This document shows, in pieces, positions 17,136 through 24,103 of a stretch of 48,284 nt of DNA. The translations under genes and the position numbers were made by a program. How positions within the stretch are numbered: position 1 is the stretch's first letter; the number at the start of each line of letters is the position of its first letter. Origin of the DNA: Holophagales bacterium UBA2201 (GTDB lineage Bacteria > Acidobacteriota > Thermoanaerobaculia > UBA2201); the NCBI GenBank assembly GCA_002327305.1, contig DCUZ01000115.1, positions 1-48,284 of the forward strand, given 5' to 3'. The notes under the pieces are model-generated. The model searched no databases and had not been told where the DNA came from. It saw nothing but the letters and a program-made list of their open reading frames with translations.

Positions 17136-17629
17136 GCGTCAAACTCTTCCTTCTTCGGCACGGCGTGGCCGAGGAGCGCTCCTCCCGGTGGAGTGAGATG
17201 GAACGCCCCCTGACGCCGGCGGGGATGGAGAAAATGCGCGAGGAGGCCCGGGGCATCGCCTCCCTCGATCCGGGCATCGCCCTCATCCTCTCCAGTCCGC
17301 TTCTGCGGGCCCTGCAGACCGCCGAACCGGTGGCGAAGGCCCTGGGGCTGGCGGTGGTCCCGTTCGAGCCCCTTTCCGCCGGGGCGGCCCCCCTATCCAT
17401 CCTGAAGTCCCTCGCCCCCCACTCCGGCAAGTCGGGCATCCTCCTGTCGGGGCACCAGCCGGACCTGGGGGAACTCGCCGCCCACCTGCTGGGGGCCGAG
17501 GGAACGGTCGAGTTCAAGAAGGGGGCGCTCTGCTGCATCGAGGTGGACGCCCTGCCGCCCCGGCTGAAGGGGACGCTCCGGTTCCACCTCCCGCCGGCGG
17601 TCCTGCGGGGGTTGGGGAAGGCCCGATAG
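17132..17629 (+). CDS. sixA: Phosphohistidine phosphatase SixA family
   Basis: This 165-residue histidine phosphatase has the RHG motif in LLRHGVAEE (catalytic His10), LSSPLLRALQTAE with its conserved Arg, and the second catalytic His in LSGHQPDLGELA, the usual SixA pattern. SixA dephosphorylates phosphohistidine in histidine-phosphotransfer proteins or in the nitrogen phosphotransferase system of enterobacteria. The length fits the family. The GTG start overlaps the stop of the DUF3365 gene (GTGA). The gene is followed by an accessory region transcribed from the other strand. Confidence 0.88.
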   Translation: MSVKLFLLRHGVAEERSSRWSEMERPLTPAGMEKMREEARGIASLDPGIALILSSPLLRALQTAEPVAKALGLAVVPFEPLSAGAAPLSILKSLAPHSGKSGILLSGHQPDLGELAAHLLGAEGTVEFKKGALCCIEVDALPPRLKGTLRFHLPPAVLRGLGKAR

Positions 17630-17731
17630 GTCAATCACCTCCGGCTCCCGATCTCTCTGACACAGGCCCCCTCATCAGAATGTCCTCGGCGAAGGCTCAT
17701 GCGTTGGTTTCCGTCATTTCTTCGCTGTAAT

Positions 17732-17862
17732 CGGTTGTCGTAGAGGTAGGTCTGGTTCCAGCAGGGGTCCTCCCGCTCGACGCTGGTCACCATCCCGTTA
17801 GCGTCGCGCTGGTAGTCGAAGGATTTGAGGATGGCGCCGCCGGGCTTGAGGTTGAGGACGGT
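17732..17862 (-). pseudogene. Displaced fragment of RHS core (pseudogene)
   Basis: These 131 bp are a close, gap-free duplicate of 19956-20086 inside the downstream-facing RHS gene. They still encode LNLKPGGAILKSFDYQRDAN and the following YLYDNRLQ region, but homology stops abruptly on both sides and there is no start or toxin tip. The fragment lies beyond the partner gene at the 3' end of the RHS locus, the place where orphan RHS or CDI tips often accumulate. It is probably a recombination relic. Confidence 0.8.
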
Positions 17863-17970
17863 CGGGATGGGGCGGTGGAGTGGTGGAACTGTCCGCCGCT
17901 TGGGATTCATCAAGTTCGTCATGCCGCTTCGAACGCCTCCTTCTCGTGACAGTCGCTGTATATTACTGGG

Positions 17971-18050
17971 GAATAGGTGACTGTCCCCTATTATTGTCCC
18001 CTATTATTAAAACCTTAACTTAGCGCCATTCTTGACTGTCCCCTATTATA
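17971..18050. repeat. Dispersed TGACTGTCCC-type repeat, copy 1
   Basis: AATAGGTGACTGTCCCCTAT, a second TGTCCCCTATTAT, TAGCGCCATTC and a third TGACTGTCCCCTATTAT are arranged in direct orientation. The same order (GTGACTGTCCC, TAGCGCCATTC, GTGACTGTCCC) recurs at 43301-43355. In other genomes such motifs are associated with IS200-like/RAYT activity, but no transposase is present here. The gap of about 430 bp around it holds only this element and the RHS fragment. Confidence 0.7.
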
Positions 18051-18062
18051 CGCGTTCTTCAT

Positions 18063-18821
18063 TCATTTAGGACAATGGCTTTCAGCTATTTTAAAGTAAT
18101 ATATTTTCATTAAAAACGGCATATTTGCGCACATATCTTTGATCTTGGCAATTTGCTTTTCCGTCAATTCCATTTTTATAACCTCCAACATCATCATATC
18201 GTTAATCAAGGCTTGCCAAATTCCAGTGGCAAATAATGATTGCGATTTCAATGGCGATCTCATAGCATGGCCATAAGGTACGCTCATCATTTCTAATGCT
18301 TCCTCTTTTAGATCATTTATGTATAGATAATATGCGCCATATACGCTGCCAAAATACTTTCCACTTTTATTTAGCATGATATCATCTATTATTACTTTGT
18401 TATGCGGTTCTAAAGCAAAACTATAAATTTCATCAAATTTATCCTTGAAGGCAATTGGTACAGTCTTTTCTCTATTTTCCGACGACGCATCGAGCTGTCT
18501 CAGATAATATAGTTTTTGCCAATTAGCTTTCTCATCTGAAGCACAATTATTTCCTCTTTCTATATCTCCTTTTTGAATAGAATTATATCTATCATTTGTG
18601 GATGCCATATTAAAAAACAAGTAGTAATTAATGTAATTGCAATCTCCTTTGCAATGACTATATGCCTCATTTATATATCTATATAATGCATCATAATTAG
18701 CAGATGCATATGCAAATTTAATCCTCTGTAAATCATCATTGCAATTTGAGCTCAAAATTGTTGCAGCTATGCCAAGCACAAAAGCGGAAATAATGACATT
18801 TAGCCTCGTAATTGTTCTCAA
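18063..18821 (-). CDS. AT-rich exported protein coupled to RHS; candidate immunity or partner protein
   Basis: I do not recognise this 252-residue protein. The proposed start is TTG at 18821: it is preceded, 6 nt away, by GGAGG that directly follows the TAA of the RHS gene (TAAGGAGG), and it places a signal peptide exactly at the N-terminus (RTITRLNVIISAFVLGIAA). A longer reading from 18884 would bury that signal and overlap the RHS gene. The mature part is helical with scattered Cys. Base composition is far more AT-rich than the window, matching the RHS C-terminal tip. Position, coupling and composition fit an immunity protein for the RHS tip, here exported; a secreted accessory factor is equally possible. 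This is inference without detectable family similarity. Confidence 0.65.
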   Translation of the reverse strand: MRTITRLNVIISAFVLGIAATILSSNCNDDLQRIKFAYASANYDALYRYINEAYSHCKGDCNYINYYLFFNMASTNDRYNSIQKGDIERGNNCASDEKANWQKLYYLRQLDASSENREKTVPIAFKDKFDEIYSFALEPHNKVIIDDIMLNKSGKYFGSVYGAYYLYINDLKEEALEMMSVPYGHAMRSPLKSQSLFATGIWQALINDMMMLEVIKMELTEKQIAKIKDMCANMPFLMKIYYFKIAESHCPK

Positions 18822-18832
18822 TTCAGTCCTCC

Positions 18833-21800
18833 TTAGGTTTGACAACAGCCCTTGTCTACGCAGTACACTGTTAAGCATGCCCAATTCTGTTTTCCTAACA
18901 ACCTTTCACAACACGCAGCACATCTCGCACATCGGCTAGCAGGATCACCGCCTGGGCCTCCTGGTCCCGAGCAACAAGGAAAAGCGCCACCATCACCAGG
19001 CAAGTAGGAGCTTATGAATGATCCATAAAAGTATACGGGCAAGATTGTATATGTGCCCGTTAGCAATAATGAATCATTATAGCTAATACCAATTTCTGCA
19101 GCTCGCGGATATGTGTAATAAGCAAAATGAGGCATATAATATTTATTTCTTCCAGCATAAAAAGAACCTTCGCTATCGTAGGACATGGATTTAAACAGTA
19201 AAATATTTATGCCATTCGGTTGTACAGACTGGCCCCAAGCATCATATTCATACGGCTCCTCATAGCTCCCATCCATGGACACGAAACTACTCACATCCCC
19301 ATGCCCGTTGAGGTAGTAGAGGTAGCTATCGGCGTTGTGCCGCATGGCGAGGGGGAAGTCTATCCCCGGCCCCATGGTGTACACCTTCTGGACCGTGTCA
19401 ATGGCCGGGGGGCCGCCGTTGATGCTCTCGATGGTGGTGATCTCCTCGTCGAGGAGGTTGTAGAAGTCGTTGAGGACGAAGGTCTGCGTGTTCCGCACTA
19501 TTGTCCGCTCCGGCACCACCGGTCCCCCCTCCCACCGCGAATAGAAGGCGCTCTTCTTGCCCACCCGCCCCATCCCGTCGGGCAGGTAGGCGTAGTCCAC
19601 CGTCAAACTCTCCTGGGCCACCACCTGATCGCCCAGCATCACCGTAAACGCCCGCCGAAACGCCGTCATCTTCTCCCGGTAGTCGAAGCTCTGGGTCTCG
19701 CGGGGTTTCAATTGGGGCGACAGCCACTTCTGGAAGTCCATCAGGAGGGCGTCGTCGTCGCGATACGCGTAGGCGTAGACCTCATGACTCCCCCCGGTGA
19801 TGTTGCGGAATTGGATCTCGTCGGCTGGGTTGTATCCGTAGGTCTCCGCGACATCGCCGTCCACCCACTTCTCCATTCGATTGCCTCTTCCATCATAGAA
19901 GTAGAGCTCGTTCATCCAGGAGGGGAAGCCGTAGCTCGCGCCCTGGAGCTGGAGACGGTTGTCGTAGAGGTAGGTCTGGTTCCAAGTGGGGTCCTCCCGG
20001 TCCACGCTGATGACCATCCCGTTGGCGTCGCGCTGGTAGTCGAAGGATTTGAGGATGGCGCCGCCGGGCTTGAGGTTGAGGACGGTGGTGATCCGCTCGG
20101 CCAGGTCGTAGACGTACTTGATCCTGGCCCCGTTGGCGTGGATCACCTCCTCCACGGCGGTGCAGCAACTGGCATAGGTGAAGCTGGTGGTTTCGCCGTA
20201 GGGGTTGGTGAGGTGCTGGGTGCGGTGGTTGGCGTCATACTGATAATTCCAGAGTTTGCCGTCCCACTCCATTTGGGTCCTTAAATTGTCGCCGTTGTAC
20301 TGATAGGTGATCACCTCCTCCCGGTCGTCATAGACCTGAATGGCCGCGGTGACGCGGCTGAGCAGATCGTAATCATAGAGCAGGGTGGCGTCCACGCCGT
20401 TGGACTCGATAAGGTTGCCCACGGCGTCGTAGGCGAAGTAGTCGTGGCTGCCGTCGGGGTAGTCAATGGCCGTGAGGCGGTTGAGGGCGTCGTAGTGGTA
20501 GGTGTTGCCACGGCCGTTGGGGAAGGTTTTGGATGCCATATTGCCGTTCCCGTCATAAGTATACGCCGTTTCCCGCCCCAGGGGATCTATTTCCTTGACC
20601 AGGTCCCCCCGGGCGTTGTAGGCGTAGGCCGTGACGGAGACGCCCCCCTCGGGGACGGGCCGGGTCCAGTCGGGCACTTGGAGGCCGCAGGAGAGGGTAG
20701 TCCAGGCGTCGTTCGGCCGATCGTAGCGGCGGAATTCCTTCAGCACCCACCGGGTCCCGATGGCCTGGTAGGCATAGTGGACCTCGTAGCGGTCCTGGTC
20801 CCGGGTCTTCAGGACGAGCCCCGTGGCGGGATCTTTGCCCATCCAGAAGCGGTGGTCGTTGGCCTGGGGGCAGTCGTCGCACCGCGCGTCGCGCCGGTAG
20901 GCGTACTCGAGGGCATAGTGCCCGGGACAGGGGACGGGGTCGTAACTGCCGGAGAGGATGGCGCCGAAGGGGTCCATGGTCTCCTTGGCCTTCACCGCCC
21001 CGTCTCCATGCTGGTAGGTATAGGTCCACGCCGCCCCGTTGGGGCGGGTGCGCTTGACCGTCAAGCGTTGCCCGGTCAGGGTATCGTAGGCGTAGTCCTC
21101 CCGGGTCTGGTACCCCATGGGGTCGGCGGTGACCCTGGCGAGCATCTTCACCTGTTGCCCGAGTTCCAGGTTTTGCAGGTCGTAGGTAAAGGTGAAGGTG
21201 GTGGTGTGGTTGCCGGGATCGGTGATGGTTTTGAGGTTGTTGAAGCCGTCGTAGGTGGTGGCGGTCTCGTAGCCCAGGGCGTTTTGGACCCGGATGAGGC
21301 GGTGGAGGTCGTCGTAGAAATACCGGGTCTCGGCCCCCCGCGGGTCCCTCTGAGTGGTGCGGTAGCCGTCGGCGTCGTAGGCCCAGGTCCAGGTCTGGTT
21401 GAGGGGGTCGGCCGCGGTGAGCATCTTGTGCCGGGTATTGTAGGTGTACTGGTAAAGGTTGCCGTTCTTGTCCTGATACCGGATGAGGTCGCCGGCGGGG
21501 GAGTAGGTTTTCACTTCCGTGTAACCCAGGGGGTCGGTGATGATGGCGGTGGTCTCGTGGTTGGGCTGGAGTTGGTAGCTGAAGCTCTGCTGATAGAGGG
21601 GCTGGAGCCCCCGCAGGTCCGCCTCGCCGGAAAACTGGACGGTGGTGGTCTCCCCGGCATAGGCATAGGTCCAGCGCTGCCCGGGGAGGGTGAGGGTGCT
21701 GACGCGGCCGTCGGGAGCGTAGGCGGCGGCCAGATGGGCGCGGCCGAGGGCGTCGGTGACGGCGACGAGGCGGCCATTGAGATCATAGACGAAGGTGTAG

Positions 21801-22654
21801 GTGAGGGCATAGGCCAGGTTTTGCACCGGCTCGGAGCCGTGGGTGCACGGAATCTCCATGTGCATCGTCAGGGTGAGGGGGTTGCCGGAGGCGTTGACGG
21901 TGAGGGTGTAGCCGGGCTCCTCCCCCGCGAGGCCGATGGAAACCGTGTCGCCCTCCCAGGCAAAGGCCACGGCGGGCCCCTGCTCGGGCAGAAGCAGGGT
22001 CATCCGTCCCGCCGCGTCGAAGGCGTAGCGGGTGCCCCCGGTGGGGCCCTCGACGGCCTGGAGGACGAAGAACTTCTCCGTCCCGGTCTCGTTCAGGCGT
22101 TTGTCCTCTATATAAACACGCCGCCCCACGGTCCGCCGCTCCACCGTGATCCGGTCGGCCTTGACCCACATCGGGCCGTAATCGTCAGGGCCGTCCGCCA
22201 CCCGCAGGTAGCGCTGGCCGTCGGCGTTATCGCTCCCGGGGGCCTTGTCGCGGACATAGGCCAGGTCATAGCCGTCGGCCGTGCGGAGGGTGGCGGTCTT
22301 GTCGTTCTTGCGCAGGGCGATCACCTCGTCCCCCATGAAGAGGGAGTGGCGGGAGTCGTAGACCAGGTCCAGGTCGGGATACAGACTGATCTTGAAGGTG
22401 AGGTTGCCGGCGCGGGTGTTGACCAACCCCACCGGGAGCCCCTCGGTGAGCGTTTGTGGATTGGGGATGAGAATTGAATTGGGCGTGGAGAGGGAGGGGG
22501 GCCGGGATTGGATGATGGGCAACTGGTAGCCGCCCAGGTTGGTCATGGGGGCCGTGCCGCACGAAAAGGCGTCAGGCGGAAGGCTGAAGAGGAACAGGCT
22601 GAAAAGAAGAATGCAAACTACCCCCCCCCACGAAAACGGACGGGAATTGCACAT
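18833..22654 (-). CDS. Exported RHS-repeat protein with divergent Cys-rich C-terminal tip
   Basis: This 1273-residue protein starts at 22654, where GGAGG lies about 8 nt upstream and a signal peptide (WGGVVCILLFSLFLFSLPP) begins; an upstream in-frame ATG at 22714 would add 20 residues before it. The body is a long series of RHS/YD repeats (for example YTYDGNGNMASKTFPNGRGN and FAYDAVGNLIES), which form the beta-cage that wraps secreted toxins. After YEYDAWGQSVQPNGINIL a degenerate core end remains (SYDSEGSFYAGRNKYYMPHF), without the usual DPxG motif. The last roughly 130 residues are AT-rich, and the final 50 contain ten Cys (CARCAACCERLL and others). This is the position of the variable effector tip; the tip's activity is unknown. 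A coupled exported partner gene follows. Confidence 0.88.
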   Translation of the reverse strand: MCNSRPFSWGGVVCILLFSLFLFSLPPDAFSCGTAPMTNLGGYQLPIIQSRPPSLSTPNSILIPNPQTLTEGLPVGLVNTRAGNLTFKISLYPDLDLVYDSRHSLFMGDEVIALRKNDKTATLRTADGYDLAYVRDKAPGSDNADGQRYLRVADGPDDYGPMWVKADRITVERRTVGRRVYIEDKRLNETGTEKFFVLQAVEGPTGGTRYAFDAAGRMTLLLPEQGPAVAFAWEGDTVSIGLAGEEPGYTLTVNASGNPLTLTMHMEIPCTHGSEPVQNLAYALTYTFVYDLNGRLVAVTDALGRAHLAAAYAPDGRVSTLTLPGQRWTYAYAGETTTVQFSGEADLRGLQPLYQQSFSYQLQPNHETTAIITDPLGYTEVKTYSPAGDLIRYQDKNGNLYQYTYNTRHKMLTAADPLNQTWTWAYDADGYRTTQRDPRGAETRYFYDDLHRLIRVQNALGYETATTYDGFNNLKTITDPGNHTTTFTFTYDLQNLELGQQVKMLARVTADPMGYQTREDYAYDTLTGQRLTVKRTRPNGAAWTYTYQHGDGAVKAKETMDPFGAILSGSYDPVPCPGHYALEYAYRRDARCDDCPQANDHRFWMGKDPATGLVLKTRDQDRYEVHYAYQAIGTRWVLKEFRRYDRPNDAWTTLSCGLQVPDWTRPVPEGGVSVTAYAYNARGDLVKEIDPLGRETAYTYDGNGNMASKTFPNGRGNTYHYDALNRLTAIDYPDGSHDYFAYDAVGNLIESNGVDATLLYDYDLLSRVTAAIQVYDDREEVITYQYNGDNLRTQMEWDGKLWNYQYDANHRTQHLTNPYGETTSFTYASCCTAVEEVIHANGARIKYVYDLAERITTVLNLKPGGAILKSFDYQRDANGMVISVDREDPTWNQTYLYDNRLQLQGASYGFPSWMNELYFYDGRGNRMEKWVDGDVAETYGYNPADEIQFRNITGGSHEVYAYAYRDDDALLMDFQKWLSPQLKPRETQSFDYREKMTAFRRAFTVMLGDQVVAQESLTVDYAYLPDGMGRVGKKSAFYSRWEGGPVVPERTIVRNTQTFVLNDFYNLLDEEITTIESINGGPPAIDTVQKVYTMGPGIDFPLAMRHNADSYLYYLNGHGDVSSFVSMDGSYEEPYEYDAWGQSVQPNGINILLFKSMSYDSEGSFYAGRNKYYMPHFAYYTYPRAAEIGISYNDSLLLTGTYTILPVYFYGSFISSYLPGDGGAFPCCSGPGGPGGDPASRCARCAACCERLLGKQNWACLTVYCVDKGCCQT

Positions 22655-22721
22655 ACAGGGATCCTCCATTTTAAGAGTGGGATGGGAAGCGCGGAACGAG
22701 GCATGGCGCTTCATGCCTATA

Positions 22722-22749
22722 AGGATAGGCCGGAAATTGGATTTGTCAA
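22722..22749 (-). promoter_or_regulatory. Sigma-70-type promoter of the RHS gene
   Basis: On the minus strand TTGACA (22744-22749), a 16-bp spacer and TATCCT (22722-22727) precede the RHS gene, predicting a leader of about 60 nt that contains the GGAGG site used at 22654. Confidence 0.6.
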
Positions 22750-22796
22750 GGGGGAATTTGGTGACACCGGGATAAAATCATACCGTTATTTTGCTT

Positions 22797-23025
22797 ATGT
22801 AGCGCAGGTTCTCCCTCAGCCGAGATAGCCGCGGCAACAGGCCGTGGCTGAATCGGCATGAGGGATGTCCCAAGCCTCTGGCCCTGTGTGGATTCGAGAT
22901 GGCGGCTTGGGATTTCGCCCCCGCTCAATCGTTCGCATGCGAGTCGTTGCGCAAGGTAGCTCCATCCGACCTGCGGCTTGATTGATCTTGAATAATTCGG
23001 CCGACTGGAGAGTCGGCCCCACATT
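22797..23025. repeat. REP-like repeat, copy 5, split by about 150 bp
   Basis: The left part (22797-22814, TGTAGCGCAGGTTCTCC) and the right part (22965-23025, TCCGACCTGCGG through GGCCGACTGGAGAGTCGGCC) make one REP-like unit when joined. The intervening 150 bp are not repeat-like and are bounded by CTCC on both sides. A short NCTACGG heptamer run follows at about 23063-23092. No gene is seen in the interval 22750-23160. Confidence 0.6.
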
Positions 23026-23161
23026 CCGATTCGAAGGTGGCAGGATTGGGGTGGGCGGGCCCGGCTACGGCCTGCGGTCTACGGGCTACCGGGCGGGGGC
23101 AAGAGTTGCCGACCGCCGGGCCGGCAGGGGCCTTGCGCCCCTTTCTCATTTCCCAATCCGG

Positions 23162-23191
23162 TTGCGTCCCCTCATCCGGTTATGCTACGCT
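23162..23191 (+). promoter_or_regulatory. Putative promoter of the secreted protein gene
   Basis: TTGCGT (23162-23167), an 18-bp spacer and TACGCT (23186-23191); the -10 box is identical to that of the lipid cassette at 13955. The leader of about 20 nt contains AGGAGG 5 nt before the ATG. Confidence 0.5.
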
Positions 23192-23218
23192 TTTATCAAA
23201 TCCATTCAGGAGGTGTCT

Positions 23219-24022
23219 ATGAGGACAAGGGCGCTCGTTGTGATCGTGGCGCTTCTGGTCGCCCCGGCGCTGTTTTCGCAGTGCATGGGCAAGTTTAGAA
23301 ACGGGATCATTCATGCCTTTGCCGAAACGGCCGGCGGCGGCGGATCCCAATGGACCACAGACGTGATCATCACGGATGTCGGGGCCCCCAAGGGACGCGC
23401 CTTCAACGACGTGGAGATCTGGGTGTGGATCAACACCGCCGGCGGCCTGCGCAGCATTGGAAAACACTACTCCATCCCGGCTGGCGGCACCCTGCGCATT
23501 CCGAATGTCCTTTCCGACATCGGCGCCCCAACCACCGGGGTCCTCATCGGCCACATTTCGGCCACCTATGATGTCGTGGCCAACGCCCGCATCTACAACA
23601 CTCAGGCCTCCCGCGGCGATCTGAAGCCAGGCTTCGGCCAGGGCCTCCCCGCCATTGATGAGAACAAGGGCCTCGCGACGGGCGAGTGGACCCAATTCCC
23701 GGTTCCCACCAATCCCAACGAAGCACGCGTCAACGTGGGGGTGGCCAATATCTCCTGGTCCAGCGCCACCGTCCTGATCGAGCTGTTCGATCACGCCGGA
23801 AACAAATACTACTCCAACACGCTCATGCTACAGATGCACGAGGTCAAGCAGGTGCAGGTCAACGGCTCGGTCCCGTCCGGCTCCTCGCCCGGCAACGTGA
23901 AGGTGACCGTCCAGTACGCTTCCGGCAACGCCATCTATCCCTACGTTTCGGTGGCCGACAACGTCCCCACCGGCTCGGGCCTGCCCACCAGCGACCCCTC
24001 GTTCTTCTTCATCACGCGCTGA
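23219..24022 (+). CDS. Secreted protein of unknown function
   Basis: I do not recognise a named family for this 267-residue protein. It has a clear signal peptide (RTRALVVIVALLVAPALFSQ) and a beta-rich mature part with GGGGSQWTTDVIITDVGAP near the N-terminus, a central linker (KGLATGEWTQFPVPTNPNEA), and a second beta domain (VNVGVANISWSSATVLIELF). Two successive immunoglobulin-like sandwiches of the kind seen in secreted Acidobacteria-type proteins are plausible. The ATG at 23219 is fixed by AGGAGG 5 nt upstream. A strong terminator follows, so it is a single-gene unit. It may be a cell-surface or matrix component, but nothing in the sequence proves this. Confidence 0.8.
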   Translation: MRTRALVVIVALLVAPALFSQCMGKFRNGIIHAFAETAGGGGSQWTTDVIITDVGAPKGRAFNDVEIWVWINTAGGLRSIGKHYSIPAGGTLRIPNVLSDIGAPTTGVLIGHISATYDVVANARIYNTQASRGDLKPGFGQGLPAIDENKGLATGEWTQFPVPTNPNEARVNVGVANISWSSATVLIELFDHAGNKYYSNTLMLQMHEVKQVQVNGSVPSGSSPGNVKVTVQYASGNAIYPYVSVADNVPTGSGLPTSDPSFFFITR

Positions 24023-24045
24023 TCCGATCCCCATCCAGTTCCCCT

Positions 24046-24078
24046 GCGGGAGCGGCCTCATCGGCCGCTCCCGCTTTT
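24046..24078 (+). terminator. Intrinsic terminator after secreted protein gene
   Basis: GCGGGAGCGGCC pairs with GGCCGCTCCCGC across a short loop and is followed by TTTT. It separates the secreted protein gene from the cyclase gene. Confidence 0.85.
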
Positions 24079-24091
24079 CATTCCTTTCCGC

Positions 24092-24097
24092 TATAAT
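24092..24097 (+). promoter_or_regulatory. Putative -10 box for a leaderless cyclase mRNA
   Basis: TATAAT followed by 6 nt and the ATG at 24104; the predicted transcription start is the A of the start codon. No ribosome-binding site is present between the upstream terminator and the gene. Confidence 0.55.
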
Positions 24098-24103
24098 GGC
24101 CCG

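Noticed and set aside
20444..22477. A 677-codon open frame on the plus strand, antisense to the RHS gene
   Set aside because: It mirrors YD repeats and is Gly/Val-rich without any credible fold or start signal.
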